A DNA stretch of 64,000 nt from the NCBI GenBank assembly GCA_037893225.1, contig JAZGUH010000155.1, forward strand, positions 1,921,001-1,985,000, read 5' to 3'. The translations under genes and the position numbers were made by a program. Position 1 is the first letter of the stretch. Each line of letters begins with the position of its first letter. Source of the DNA: Hippasteria phrygiana. Lineage: Eukaryota; Echinodermata; Asteroidea; Valvatida; Goniasteridae. Below, piece after piece: positions 23,597 through 34,004 of this stretch. A model generated the notes under the pieces. That model had not been told where the DNA came from. It was given only the letters and a program-made list of their open reading frames with translations, and made no database searches.

Positions 23597-24741
23597 GGAC
23601 TTTTCACACTATGTACGTTCGGCCCGTGTTGAAATATACACTGGTCTGACCCGTGTAGACTTCTTAAAATTTCAACACGGGTCAATTACGCTGCCTTTTC
23701 ACACTATTCAACACAGCGCCAGCATTTTGGCTACACGTGTAATGTTTCGACCCGTGTATTGTGTGATCGTTTCACACTACACACATCGGCCGGCCGTTCA
23801 ACACGGGTCGAATCGGAAAAAAATCTGGTCGTTCCGTCGAGCTGGCTTTGGATGGAGCTGTCAGCCCAAATAGCCAACGTAGCATTCACCACCTCCTCAC
23901 TCCATGTCGGTTTTTTGTCTGATTTGGGGCCCATTTTCTCAAGACATATTGGAGTAACAAGAATCTCGTGAAAGTAGCACGCACCATGTTTCATTCCTCC
24001 ATGCACGCACAATAAGCCAGTTCGGTATTCAAATTGCGCGTGTGCGCATCGCACAGCTTTTCTTTTGGGCTAAACATTTCATCGTATGCGTGCAAAGGAT
24101 AGCGGCCGGGTACCAGCACATTTAAAGAGATCGGCGTGTTCTGAAGTAAAATTTTTCCAAAAATGTTTGGACAGCGAAGTGTTTTCAGGGATCTTGTGTG
24201 TCCAAACTTTTGTTAGAACAAAAGTTTCCATCGTCTTTTCGATTGCACGAAAAATTGCACAGAATGCATATTTGGTTAGCACCTCCCCCATAGACTTGTG
24301 TGTATTTATCTGCCACATTTGGTACGAGAGAAAAATCGTAAAATCTTGATACGCAGTTGGAATACTGAACTGGCTGATTGAAATGACGCGTGTTACATGT
24401 ATGGTGGGCGAGCATGCACAATGCCACAGGTCAGAGGTTATTTGTTCGTTCGTTGCTGAATACATGTGGTGCTGTGCACGCAACCGCACTCCGAGCCGCG
24501 GTTACACGGGTCAAACTCAACCCGGAGACATTCACACTACGACTTTCAACAGGGGTCCAAGTTCTCTACACGGGTCGAGAGCTCTCAACCCACCTCCCGA
24601 GCAGGTTTGAGTTTCAACCCAGGTTGAGCGCTCTACACGGTTCAGTGCCGTGTTGAGATGTTGCAGTGTGAAAAGGTCAGTATTGTTAACACGGGTCGGA
24701 CCCGGGTCCAACACCGAGATTTTCCGTAGTGTGAAAAGGCC
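23597..24741. mobile_element. PIF/Harbinger-type element inserted in recombinase gene, copy 1
   Basis: Terminal inverted repeats GGACTTTTCACACTA and GGCCTTTTCACACTA (right end inverted). In the second copy (39807-40953) the flanks are TAA on both sides, the 3-bp TWA duplication of Harbinger elements. Here the right flank reads TTAA after one change. The minus strand carries a Myb/SANT-like ORF. At least ten copies of an AACACGGGTC-type motif crowd both ends. No DDE nuclease is present. Confidence 0.75.
23731..23934 (-). pseudogene. Myb/SANT-like DNA-binding fragment of a Harbinger element
   Basis: From the Met at 23934 it reads MGPKSDKKPTWSEEVV, then LAIWADSSIQSQLDGTTR, the first two helices of the Myb/SANT-like domain used by PIF/Harbinger accessory proteins. 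After about 38 residues the similarity stops, where an exon edge or deletion would be. Upstream residues in the same frame (to 24054) do not look coding. The same ORF occurs at 39941-40144 with minor changes (DGTTRF to DRTTRF). Confidence 0.6.
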
Positions 24742-25075
24742 TTAAGATACTTTTGGAAGCACAAGCAAATCTGCACTCAAGAATCTCCAGTATGCCCTCA
24801 GCCAGTTTCAGCTTCTCTTCTACAGACACTTCCAAGCATGGTGACTGCTACATTCAAAGAGCTAATACTGCAGAACTTGAGAGATGACGAAGTTGGAGTT
24901 ATCTGCAAAACTGACCCTGCTATCTGTGTTATAGGTCAGCGTCTATATGATAAGTTGCAACGAAAACAGGACAAAGAGGCAGAGGTGAAGAAATCAGTTA
25001 GGGGGGACATGAGGAGACTTGCTTCACTCTTTCTGGTATTCAAGGAAAAAGGAGGGCAACATCAATGTGAAATCA
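24742..25075 (+). pseudogene. Recombinase gene segment, truncated first half-copy
   Basis: Continues the gene after the Harbinger insertion (FWKHK-type finger end, then an open frame from 24838 reading MVTATFKELILQNLRDDEVG and KSVRGDMRRLASLFLVFKEK). It breaks off at HQCE, where foreign sequence joins at 25076. The same residues start again intact at 25515. The 39-42 kb copy has no such break, so this is a private local duplication. Confidence 0.7.
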
Positions 25076-25210
25076 GGTGCAGATGCCAAGTACCGGAATC
25101 GGAAAAGTAAGATGATCTAGGCCTCATTTATTCAGTTGCATCTATAGTGCTGCAGCCAAACCGAACTGAACTAAAAATGGCCGAACATGGCCTTCCAAAC
25201 CGACCCAAAC
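25076..25210. repeat. 135-bp piece of block A inserted in the recombinase gene
   Basis: Matches 10324-10460 and 1458-1590 (from GTGCAGATGCCAAGTACCGG through GACCCAAAC). It sits exactly between two half-copies of the recombinase gene and provides the first 22 residues, including the Met, of the 466-residue open frame that starts at 25147. Confidence 0.85.
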
Positions 25211-26610
25211 AAAATGAAGAAGTAAAAGCCGTTCAAAACCTCCCAAAACAGGAGCAGAATGTAGCATTCAAAAAGATGAGGCTGGAAGGGATCTACACAT
25301 ATAACAAAGAGATCCTTCAAAAAGGTGGCTGCAACCCAAAACTACTACAGCAGAAGAAAACCAAGGTAGAAACAAAGACTGTAATGTGCGGCAACTGCCA
25401 TGGATTTTATAGCCATAGATTCTTTTGGAAGCACAAGCAAATCTGCACTCAAGAATCTCCAGTATGCCCTCAGCCAGTTTCAGCTTCTCTTCTACAGACA
25501 CTTCCAAGCACGGTGACTGCTACATTCAAAGAGCAAATACTGCAGAACTTGAGAGATGACGAAGTTGGAGTTATCTGCAAAACTGACCCTGCTATCTGTG
25601 TTATAGGTCAGCGTCTATATGATAAGTTGCAACGAAAACAGGACAAAGAGGCAGAGGTGAAGAAATCAGTTAGGGGGGACATGAGGAGACTTGCTTCACT
25701 CTTTCTGGTATTCAAGGAAAAAGCAGGGCAACATCAATGTGAGACGGCAGCAGACATGCTAGATAGAAGAAACTTCAACATTCTGTGTGAAGCCATTGAG
25801 GAGTATACTTCAACCAGTGATAAGGGCACATCTGGGTCACCAAAGGAAATGAAAGCAGGGTTGAAATGTGCTCTCTATTATCTGCTCAAAACAATGGCAA
25901 AAATCACCAAAGGCACATACCTTATCCAGGGGAAGGACAAAATGGCAGAAGAAACAGAGAAATTTGTTCAGATACTGGAGCTAAACCACAACTTCGTCTT
26001 TGGGGACGCCACATATCAGTTGAACAAAAATAGACAGATCAAACTCCGAAAACCAGAGCAGCTACCACTTGAAGGGGACATCAAGCATATTCGGGATTTC
26101 ACCATTGATGAAATGAGCAGAATGGTAACAGATGAATACATGTTTTGGGATGACCACAATTTTGCAAAACTGCAAGACCTCGCAGCCTGCAGAATAACAT
26201 TGTTCAACTTCAGAAGAGGAGATGAACCTGCCCGTTTACTCCTTACAGAGTGGGATGAGGCACTCAGTGGTACATGGCTGAACAAGCAACACACAGACAC
26301 ACTAAATGAAATGGACAGGCAAATGTTCAGTGACATGAGAATAACCTACCAAACCGGAAATGACCACTTGGTTCCCGTCATAATTCCTCTTGATACTCAA
26401 GACGCCATGAAGACCATTGCCAGCAGAGAAGCCCGAGAATCTGCGGGAGTTAATCCACAAAATGTGTATATGTTTCCTAGCACAAACAAGTCTCAACCAC
26501 ATTTGGCATACTGTCATGACTGTCCAAAAGGTGTGCTTAATGGTTGATGGCCTTGAGGCAAATGAGAGAGTGACAGCCACACACATGCGGCACAGAGCAA
26601 GCACCATATA
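25211..26610 (+). pseudogene. Crypton-like tyrosine recombinase, core of copy 1
   Basis: Within the frame opened at 25147 (466 residues, N-terminal 22 foreign): a CCHC-type finger with Cys81, Cys84, His96 and Cys100 (MCGNCHGFYSH); a helical core-binding region (about 125-300, ILQNLRDDEVGVICKTDPAI); then a catalytic-domain segment with the Arg-box CRITLFNFRRGDEPARLLL (348-366) and MKTIASREARESAGVNP (421-437). The family cuts and joins DNA through a Tyr nucleophile. Beyond residue 446 an insertion-deletion near 26488-26515 shifts the frame, so the helix bearing MRHRASTIY is out of frame. A MITE then splits it at 26611. Identification is by motif memory; Crypton or a related domesticated family are both possible. 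Confidence 0.6.
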
Positions 26611-27055
26611 TGTGACCCGCTCTGGAATAAGGTATATTATGTCGCAAAATATTAAAAATGAGTTTTATGTATGTTTGGAAAGCCCGCAATGTAAGCTTTC
26701 ATTTGGTACATGATAGAGCTCCAAAGCCCTTTCCGTTCTGGAGATATCAAGTTTTTGCATATGAATTAGTTCTATGGAGTTCAAATTGCACAACAGAGAA
26801 ATCAGGCTTTGAAATAGCTAGTTCTTATACAATGCAATGGCACAATGCACTCTAAAAAGGTTATTTGTTCACTTTATTCACTGAAATCAACATTGCTGTG
26901 ATCCAAACCTGAAACTTCAGATAATTAAGATGTCATTAAAGACAAAAACCAAAAAATGAATTTGGACGAAATTTTTTACCCTCTCAACATTGAAAGGGCC
27001 ATTACACGTAAATGCATAGCGCGACTTATATCACCTTTTTCTGGAGCGGGTCACA
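26611..27055. mobile_element. TA-flanked MITE (TGTGACCCGCTC termini) inside the recombinase gene
   Basis: 445 bp, beginning TGTGACCCGCTC and ending GAGCGGGTCACA. TA is duplicated (26609-26610 and 27056-27057). The empty site is seen twice (31489-31500 and 42130-42140, CATATATGCAG/GTATATGCAG). The same family, in the other orientation, forms the tandem array at 49576-51035. It was inserted after the block B duplication, or lost from the other copy. Confidence 0.85.
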
Positions 27056-27185
27056 TATGCAGGTTGAAAGAGTTCTGTTCTATAAACATTTAGGACAATC
27101 GGCTCTGATAAACTCCAATGTTTATCAAGCCCCCCCCCCCCCCCCCCCCCCCCAAGCTTAAGATGCTGTCAGAAAAATTGGTCCC
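27056..27185 (+). pseudogene. Recombinase catalytic C-terminus, copy 1
   Basis: Reads VERVLFYKHLGQSALIN then SNVYQAP. FYKHLGQS corresponds to the HxxGH box (second His replaced by Gln), and the Tyr of NVYQ is the expected nucleophile. The frame is one base off from the preceding STIYA in all three copies. Right after VYQA the CCN codons have expanded to 24 C residues (27130-27153). Confidence 0.6.
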
Positions 27186-27312
27186 TGTGAACTTACTGCA
27201 ACCTTGATGTAAAATAAGGCAACCTAACAAAAAAAATAAAAACTTGTTTCTCATCAGCGGCCGGGCGGATTTTTCGTCCCGGATAAATATTTTTTACCCT
27301 GCCCCAAAAAAT

Positions 27313-27545
27313 GCATTCATCCTCAATCCTCCAAAATCCTCATGTGCTTTAAACACCGTTCATCCTCAATCCTCCAAAATCCTCTGCTTGAAACACCATT
27401 CATCCTCAATCCTCCAAAATCCTCTTTTTTTTAAAATACCATTTATCCTCAATCCTCCAAAATCCTCCTTGCTTAAAACACCATTCATCCTCAATCCTCC
27501 AAAATCCTCTTTTAAAAAATATACCATTCATCCTCAATCCAGGAT
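27313..27545 (+). repeat. Minisatellite, about 40-bp unit, copy 1
   Basis: Five to six units containing TCATCCTCAATCCTCCAAAA separated by variable T- or A-rich linkers. The second copy is at 42374-42562 with one unit fewer. The translated repeat (SSILQNP) is incidental. Confidence 0.85.
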
Positions 27546-28338
27546 TGAGGTGGGTTAGGGTTAATGGTTGATGGCCTAACACCCAAAGATAGATGTCACA
27601 TGAAATGACTGAAATAAATGTAATGATGGTTTTTAGTTATATAATATGGTCATATCACACAGTGTGTCCCAACCCGGTGGAATGACCCTTCCACCAACAT
27701 CATTTGAGCTTTTATTCTATATGTAATGTGTGCATTGGTCAGTTATGGAAAGAAAATCAATGGAAAAAATCTCAAATTTAGGGGGAAAAATGCCATGTCC
27801 CAATGAAATTTGTCAACCAGCGCTTTCCCTCGTGCCCACCGCCCACACTAGTACTGGGCGCTAGGAAACGCCGATGAGCTTCACAGATTTCTGTGAGGGA
27901 AAACCCACGGAATTCTGGGTAGCGTACAATGACCTTTAGAATTGCATGCCGCGCAGCTGAGCCACGGATGGAAGTGGTAACCTACGTTCACAGGTCACAA
28001 AAAATCTATCTAATCAGAGCTGAAAGCGCATCAGCGGTGGGCACGAGTGAAACCAGCACTGTGAAGTTGCATAGTCGGATACCGGTTTCAAAGAATCGGC
28101 GATATTGTTGTTTGAACACCGGAACACTTAAACGTGTATCGACCTCTAAACGTGGACGTCCTATTTTTTCCCTCTTTTGTTTGTACTGAGACTCGCATAG
28201 GTTTTGTACACGATCTCAATCGCAAACGTATTTTGGGAATTGCGGACGATATTGTTCCCTTTGTTATACGTCCACGTTTGTTTGGGAGAACAAACGCTAT
28301 ACCAGGGCAGTCGCCTGCTATAGCTACGGTGACCTGCT

Positions 28339-28413
28339 ATAGCTACGGTACCAAGCTTTGTGTACAAGCTCTGTCACACACAGCTTGTACACACAGCTTG
28401 GTACCGTAGCTAT
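28339..28413. repeat. 75-nt hairpin, copy 1 of 3
   Basis: Arms of 32 bp with one mismatch (starting ATAGCTACGGTACC) and an 11-nt loop. Copies lie at 34235-34309 and 43349-43423, embedded in a repeat that also holds related inverted TATTGTTCCCT/CGTCCACG words. Pre-miRNA-like in size, but nothing shows that it is expressed. Could be the tip of a foldback element. Confidence 0.75.
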
Positions 28414-29559
28414 CGTGGGCTGTATGGATAGCGTTGTGTACAACACGTTGGGTTTGAACAAAGTAAACAGGGTTTGCGATGTAATCCACGCTGTGCCATA
28501 TACATGTCGACATGCATAAAATACTTCCATGCTGTGAACAAATTATAAAATACAAAATGCTTGGGTATGTGGACATTTCTATTCTATAAAATATAGAATA
28601 TAAATTGCCCGAACAGACCTTTTCGCCACAAGGGTTCTGATGAGAAAATTTTTTTTTTTATGTTGCCAAACCAGGCCGAAAGCAGTCGCGGAAAGTCATC
28701 AGGCTTGCAGTGTGTGACATTCTGCCAGCCTCGAAGGCGAATAAACATTCTTGTCGCTGTAAATAAAAATCCAAATGGAAACATGGCTAAAGTTACCTGA
28801 TGTGATAGAGAAGCAGGCATAAATGTCACAGGTCAATTCATATTGAAGTTATAATTTTAAACTTCATGTATGCTGGTAATTAAAGTTACTGGAAAAGAAA
28901 CTAATCTGACGGGTACATGTACATGAAAGGAAATTGGTTAGTTTTTTGTGAAATTAGAAAGTAAACTTGTGGTCAGAGAAGGCAAATGTTTTTGCCAGTG
29001 GTTGTTGCAATTAAGTTCTAACTTGCAGGACCCCGAGTGGCTGGCTGGGTTTTATGCCACGACACACTGTGGGCAAATCAAAACCCCCATCTGCTTCATT
29101 GTGCAGTAAAATGAATATTTTCCTTAATGAAAGATGGAATATTCCATTTAAGTGGGCTAACCCTAACTCCCTAGGGTGTGTGCAAAATCATATTGAAATT
29201 GAAGGATTCAGTACTGTTAGGGTAAATACATGTGTATGTACAGGTACATTGTACATGTATGCTTTAATTATGATTTAATTATGTCTGATAGGCAGTGGCC
29301 TTTTTGACTGTCTGTGGTGTGTGCTGCAGATTGCGATGTACATTGTGCTTACATGTTACGATGTTAAAAGTTCCATTTCATATTCCTGGTTGTTGTTACC
29401 CTGAGATAGGGTGTTGACTCGGTCTGTGACAGATTCTGGTTATTCATGTGGTCTCAAGATGCGTTTGGTTTTCCTGGCATTGGTGATTGCCATTTTGAAG
29501 GGTGTGACATTTATCCATATCTTTAAAAGTACTATTGAATTTGATTATTTCATGTAGCA

Positions 29560-30955
29560 TCAGTCTTTGGGTGGGCAATATTTTAGAAAGTTTTAAATCA
29601 TGTAAATTATATTTTAATAAAAATATGATACAAAATGTCAATTTGACGTAATCAGTTTGACGTAAGATTGGACACATACATATTTCCATTTTTGTCTCGC
29701 CTGAACTTTCGACAAATTGGTCTTATATGCAAATTTAAAGTCCAATTTCAATCAAACTTGGGTCATGCATTCAATATTGCAACCTTTATATGACAATCCT
29801 GTCAAAGGTTAAGTACTGAAGTCAAAGGTCATGAGAGGTCAAGTTGTAAGTATAGCAGAGACAGTGATTGTGGACGTATATGCATGGACACTGTATCCTC
29901 GGTTACGTCCACACATGCATGTGTTTTTTTGTTCTTGCTGTTTCTGAGCTATTATTTGGACACTGGCAACCATAACAACAAGTGTTTTCTTGTAGCACTA
30001 GTGTCTGTCTGGGCTGGACCTCTGCACACTGGCTCTGTTGGGGCTTGATGTCCGCACCCTGGCACTGTCGAGCCTTGACCACTGCCCACTGGCTCTATCG
30101 GGGCTGGATCTCTGTTGGTTATGAGCAGGATTAAATATTTTCTTTTCACATGTACTTTAAAAAATTCTGTTCCAATCAGATAGCCGATTGCTTAAAAAAT
30201 GAATGAGAAAGCAAATCAAACTAAAGGTGTCATCTGCTCAAGAAGTTAGAACAGAACTGTGAGTGTGCAAATTGTTTGAAATTTAACCAAACAAATGAGT
30301 ACCCGTCAAGATAGTGATGGACTGGTCAAGATATTTATGACTGTTCTGGTCCGGTTAGTACATATAGTAAGTTGCATAATTATTTATTTAATAACAAAAC
30401 ATTAAGGCAGTCTGGACGTAACATTTAGTACTGACATGGTGTGACATGAAAATGCACATAAATAATTATGCAAACTCACTCTGCATACTAATTACAAAAC
30501 ACACACTGCAACACAAAAAACATTTGTTATGGTATTCACTGTGCAAATTCAGTAAAACAGCTGAAATATGTATGGTCATGGTGTGTCATGGTGTCCATGT
30601 TACGTCTGATGCACACAGATTCTTCAAATTCTTGCTATCTCTGCTATATTTAGACACTGACTAACGTAAAAAAAAGGTGTTTTATTGTTGCATATAGTGT
30701 TTCTTTTAATTAGTGTACAAAATGATTTTCCCATATATTTATTCATTAAAGTGTTGAAAAAACACAAAAAATTTACATTTTGGACACAGTGTCCATGTTA
30801 CGTCTATGTTACATCAAAATATAATACTTTTTATCGAAATAAAACTTACATGATTGAAAACTTTCTCAAATAATCTCACGCCTAAAGACGGATGTCACAT
30901 GAAATAACTGAATTAAATGTAATGATGATTTGGTCATATCATACGCTGTCCCAAC
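29560..30955. repeat. Dispersed repeat family D, copy in block B
   Basis: Near-identical to 44600-46040 and related to 14800-15780. It contains TTTGACGTAATCAGTTTGACG near 29642, GGACAC...TTACGTCC inverted motifs (29875-29910) and GGACACAGTGTCCATGTTACG near 30781. The copy stops abruptly at CCCAACC (30955), where recombinase-gene sequence is joined. Confidence 0.75.
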
Positions 30956-31620
30956 CACTTGAAGGGGACATCAAGCGTATTCGGGATTTCACCATTGATG
31001 AAATGAGCAGAATGGTAACAGATGAATACATGTTTTGGGATGACCACAATTTTGCAAAACTGCGAGACCTCGCAGCCTGCAGAATAACATTGTTCAACTT
31101 CAGAAGAGGAGGTGAACCTGCCTGTTTACTCCTTACAGAGTGGGATGAGGCACTCAGTGGTACATGGCTGAACAAGCAACACACAGACACACTAAATGAA
31201 ATGGACAGGCAAATGTTCAGTGACATGAGAATAACCTACCAAACCGGAAATGACCACTTGGTTCCCGTCATAATTCCTCTTGATACTCAAGACGCCATGA
31301 AGACCATTGCCAGCAGAGAAGCCCGAGAATCTGCGGGAGTTAATCCACAAAATGTGTATATGTTTCCTAGCACAAACAACAGTCTCAACCACATTTGGCA
31401 TACTGTCCAAAAGGTGTGCTTAATGGTTGATGGCCTTGAGGCAAATGAGAGAGTGACAGCCACACACATGCGGCACAGAGCAAGCACCATATATGCAGGT
31501 TGAAAGAGTTCTGTTCTATAAACATTGATGACAATCGGCTCTGATAAACTCCAATGTTTATCAAGCCCCCCCCCCCCCCAAGCTTAAGATGCTGTCAGAA
31601 AAATTGGTCCCTGTGAACAA
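30955..31620 (+). pseudogene. Crypton-like tyrosine recombinase, 3' half, copy 2
   Basis: Begins at codon QPLEGD and stays in frame to STIYA at 31497, the longest intact stretch of the catalytic domain in the window: Arg-box (NFRRGGEPACLLL), YQTGNDHLVPVIIP, MFPSTNNSLNHIWHTVQKV and THMRHRASTIYA, whose Arg aligns with the HxxR Arg (His replaced by Thr). A one-base shift follows, then VERVLFYKHLGQS and NVYQAP, then a 14-C tract (31566-31579). No 5' half is attached; the fragment is fused to repeat D. The usual downstream flank (GTGAACAATACTGTAACC...) is retained. Confidence 0.6.
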
Positions 31621-31987
31621 TACTGTAACCTTGATGTAAAATAAGGCAACCTAAAAGAAAATAAAATAACTTGTTTCTCATCAGCGGCCGGGCGGATTTT
31701 TCGTCCTGGATGGATATTTTTTATATTTTATAATTATAGAAGTTAAAATATAAATGCACCGGACTCCCAGAGATTCCGAGCAGAAATTTATATATATATA
31801 TATTATGACGTTTTTGAACATAGGGAGACCAGTTACCGTTTTTCTTTAACTATAGGGCGACCGGGTGTTTTAGGGCGACTGTTTACGGTCACCATAACGC
31901 ATAACTAATGAAGAAAATTTGGGTTAGGTCACATTTAAGCCAATGCACAAACGCCATAGACCGGTCGACCCAATGCGGGAAGGGGCG

Positions 31988-32020
<33 letters not shown>
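31600..32020. repeat. Recombinase 3' flank ending in TA microsatellite
   Basis: The sequence after the recombinase C-terminus (CTTGATGTAAAATAAGGCAACC ... CCGGGCGGATTTTTCG ... GGGCGACCG) is shared with 19829-20210, and its first part with 27180-27290 and 42245-42350. It ends in (TA)n at 31989-32020. The gene or element therefore has a common 3' region at four sites. Confidence 0.75.
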
Positions 32021-32023
<3 letters not shown>

Positions 32024-32171
32024 TGTATAAAACACGCTGTTCTAAACGGGTAGCGGGTAGCGAGTAGATCAGGGACTAGCTTCAGGGACTAGCTACTTCA
32101 GGGAGTAACGACCCTGCCCGTTCGCGAGTTCTGGGCTCAGCTGGCTCCGGCTGACAGTACCCAGTATGGGC

Positions 32172-33022
32172 CAGTGTTGTAGGTCTCGAGACCTTTTTTG
32201 AGGTCTTGATCTCGGTCTCGGGAGGGCTGGTCTCGGTCTCGAAAGTGCAAGTCTTGGTCTCAAGCTCGGATGCCAAGGTCTCGAATTTTACCCCCGAGAC
32301 CAGTCGAGACCACAGCAAAATACAGTGCGCCATACAAAATCCAGTCTTCATCCATACATAAACAACATTGTACTAAGTAAAAGTTTCATGCTGAAGAATT
32401 AGATTGAAGCTGGAATGGCGACCAGATGTGCGCCGCCAATGTATTTCACTGGTGCACATGGTATGGGATTCCGACGACAAGCACGCTTAATTTCTATGTG
32501 TGCAAATACACTGTACAATGTAGGTAGACACGTTCGACATTCTTGATTCAATGCTTACACAACGCATGCTTTTAGTGTTGGCCTATTAGGTAGTTTTATA
32601 TAATTACATAAAAGGATATCTAGAGAAGTTCAAGGCTAATTGGGTTTGATAATTGATGATTGCGTGCTCTGTGAGACTTTATAATTGAGCACTTAATTTT
32701 AAACATGTATATCTTGCATAATTTAAGATAATGGTCCTTGTTAAAGCCGAAAAACTAGAATTTAGAAATTTTTAGATCAGATGATCCCCCCCATATGAGT
32801 CATTAGCACAAATTATCATCCGTGGGAAGTTATCTCTTTGAGCATCTAAATCGGGGCACAACACTCCATGAGGGAAATCAGCTTTAACACAATGCATACA
32901 TTTTTATTCATGTTTGGTCTCGGTCTCGGAAGTCTGGTCTCGGTCTCGAAAGAGCTGGTCTCGGTCTTAGTCTCAGTCTCGAAAGCCTTGGTCTCCGTCT
33001 TAGTCTCTTGACTACAACACTG
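32172..33022. mobile_element. hAT-superfamily nonautonomous element with exact 8-bp TSD
   Basis: Termini CAGTGTTGTAG and CTACAACACTG, flanked by GTATGGGC at 32164-32171 and 33023-33030, an exact 8-bp duplication. Subterminal regions are dense in GGTCTCGGTCTCG-type repeats on both sides. No transposase ORF. The right end with its TSD is also present at 20654-20760. Confidence 0.9.
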
Positions 33023-33330
33023 GTATGGGCCCCTTGTCCAGGGTCACGGACCCCTACTGCCTTGTAGGGTGGTCTATTTAGGCAAAGGCTAGCAGATGGC
33101 AACTGTATACAAATTGCTTCGGCCTTCGGCAGCAGGAAGGTGAATATGGCAACAGCGAATGACGACAGACTGTCTATCCGGTGTGTCATCGAAGCTCGCA
33201 GGACTGGTGGTCGCAGTCCTCGACAGACAGAGGTTCTGATAAAACAAGTTCTGCGGATTACTGCGAGCTAGTGGAGGAGTGGTGCCACTCTAGCTTTTTA
33301 TTGCACTAAAAACCCGCTGCTAAATAATAA

Positions 33331-33496
33331 GGGAATAAATATGTGCTGGGCCGGTTTTAAACGTACGTTTAACACCGCCTTGGGGCCTGGGCGCTTGATA
33401 ATGACCCGAGCCGAAGGCGAGGGTCATTATCATCGTCCAGGCCCCAAGGCGGTTTTAAACATACGTTTAAAACCCCCCCAGCACATATTTATTCCC
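33331..33496. repeat. 166-bp foldback element
   Basis: Arms of about 75 bp (GGGAATAAATATGTGCTGGG on the left, its inverse on the right) include GTTTAAACGTACG and GCCTTGGGGCCTGG words and meet around ATGACCCGAG. Diverged copies sit in block A (about 1004-1180 and 9860-10040), where pairing is much poorer. The flank 33497-33575 is also shared with block A. Confidence 0.8.
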
Positions 33497-33574
33497 ATTC
33501 ATAAAATGCCTTTTTGTATAATTAAGCAAAAACCACAGAAAATTATAAATTTCCAATGATTTTGTTTAATTTGT

Positions 33575-34004
33575 TTTACCTTGGTTTGTAAAACACCCCT
33601 TCAGCTATTTAATGGTTCGTGCCACGCGGTAGTAGTGGTAAACATGTCCTTATATGGAAATTGACGCGCGCACGACGCGCTCGCCAGGTGGTGCAGAACG
33701 CAGCAGTGCCGGTGTAGCGTGAAATTATGGACTCTTAATACGGACGCATCGGTAGTATTGCGCTTGCGTTATTAGGAGAGTGACTGGTTGCTCGAGTGTT
33801 CAACCAATAAAATGGACCAGATTTTGTAGAACTTTACATTTCGTGTGACACCAGAAAAAGTGTTTAAAACCGCGCCGTGTTTAAACAACTTCCAGCCGTG
33901 TTTAAACAACCGTTTAAACACACCCACGTGACAGGCTCTCGACCAATAGGGGTAGTGAAACTCGCTGAGGCATTTATGAATGCCAGTTAAAACTCACGTT
34001 GGAG
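33575..34004. other. Spacer with no recognised gene
   Basis: CG-richer sequence with GTTTAAAC words near 33865-33925. No domain-bearing ORF seen. Confidence 0.45.

Larger units (their letters stand above)
17088..30955. repeat. Large duplicated block B, copy 1
   Basis: Aligns, mostly at near identity, with 35925-46040. The offset is about 18.85 kb up to 19.04 kb and about 16.21 kb from 21.64 kb, because this copy has an extra 2.6 kb (19047-21640) that itself repeats a tRNA-like segment. From 26.6 kb the offset falls to about 15.06 kb because of a MITE and a local duplication found only here. The block contains recombinase-gene pieces, Tigger and Harbinger fragments and family D. Confidence 0.85.

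Noticed and set aside
27244..27558. 104-residue ORF with repeated SSILQNP
   Set aside because: Translation of the 40-bp minisatellite.
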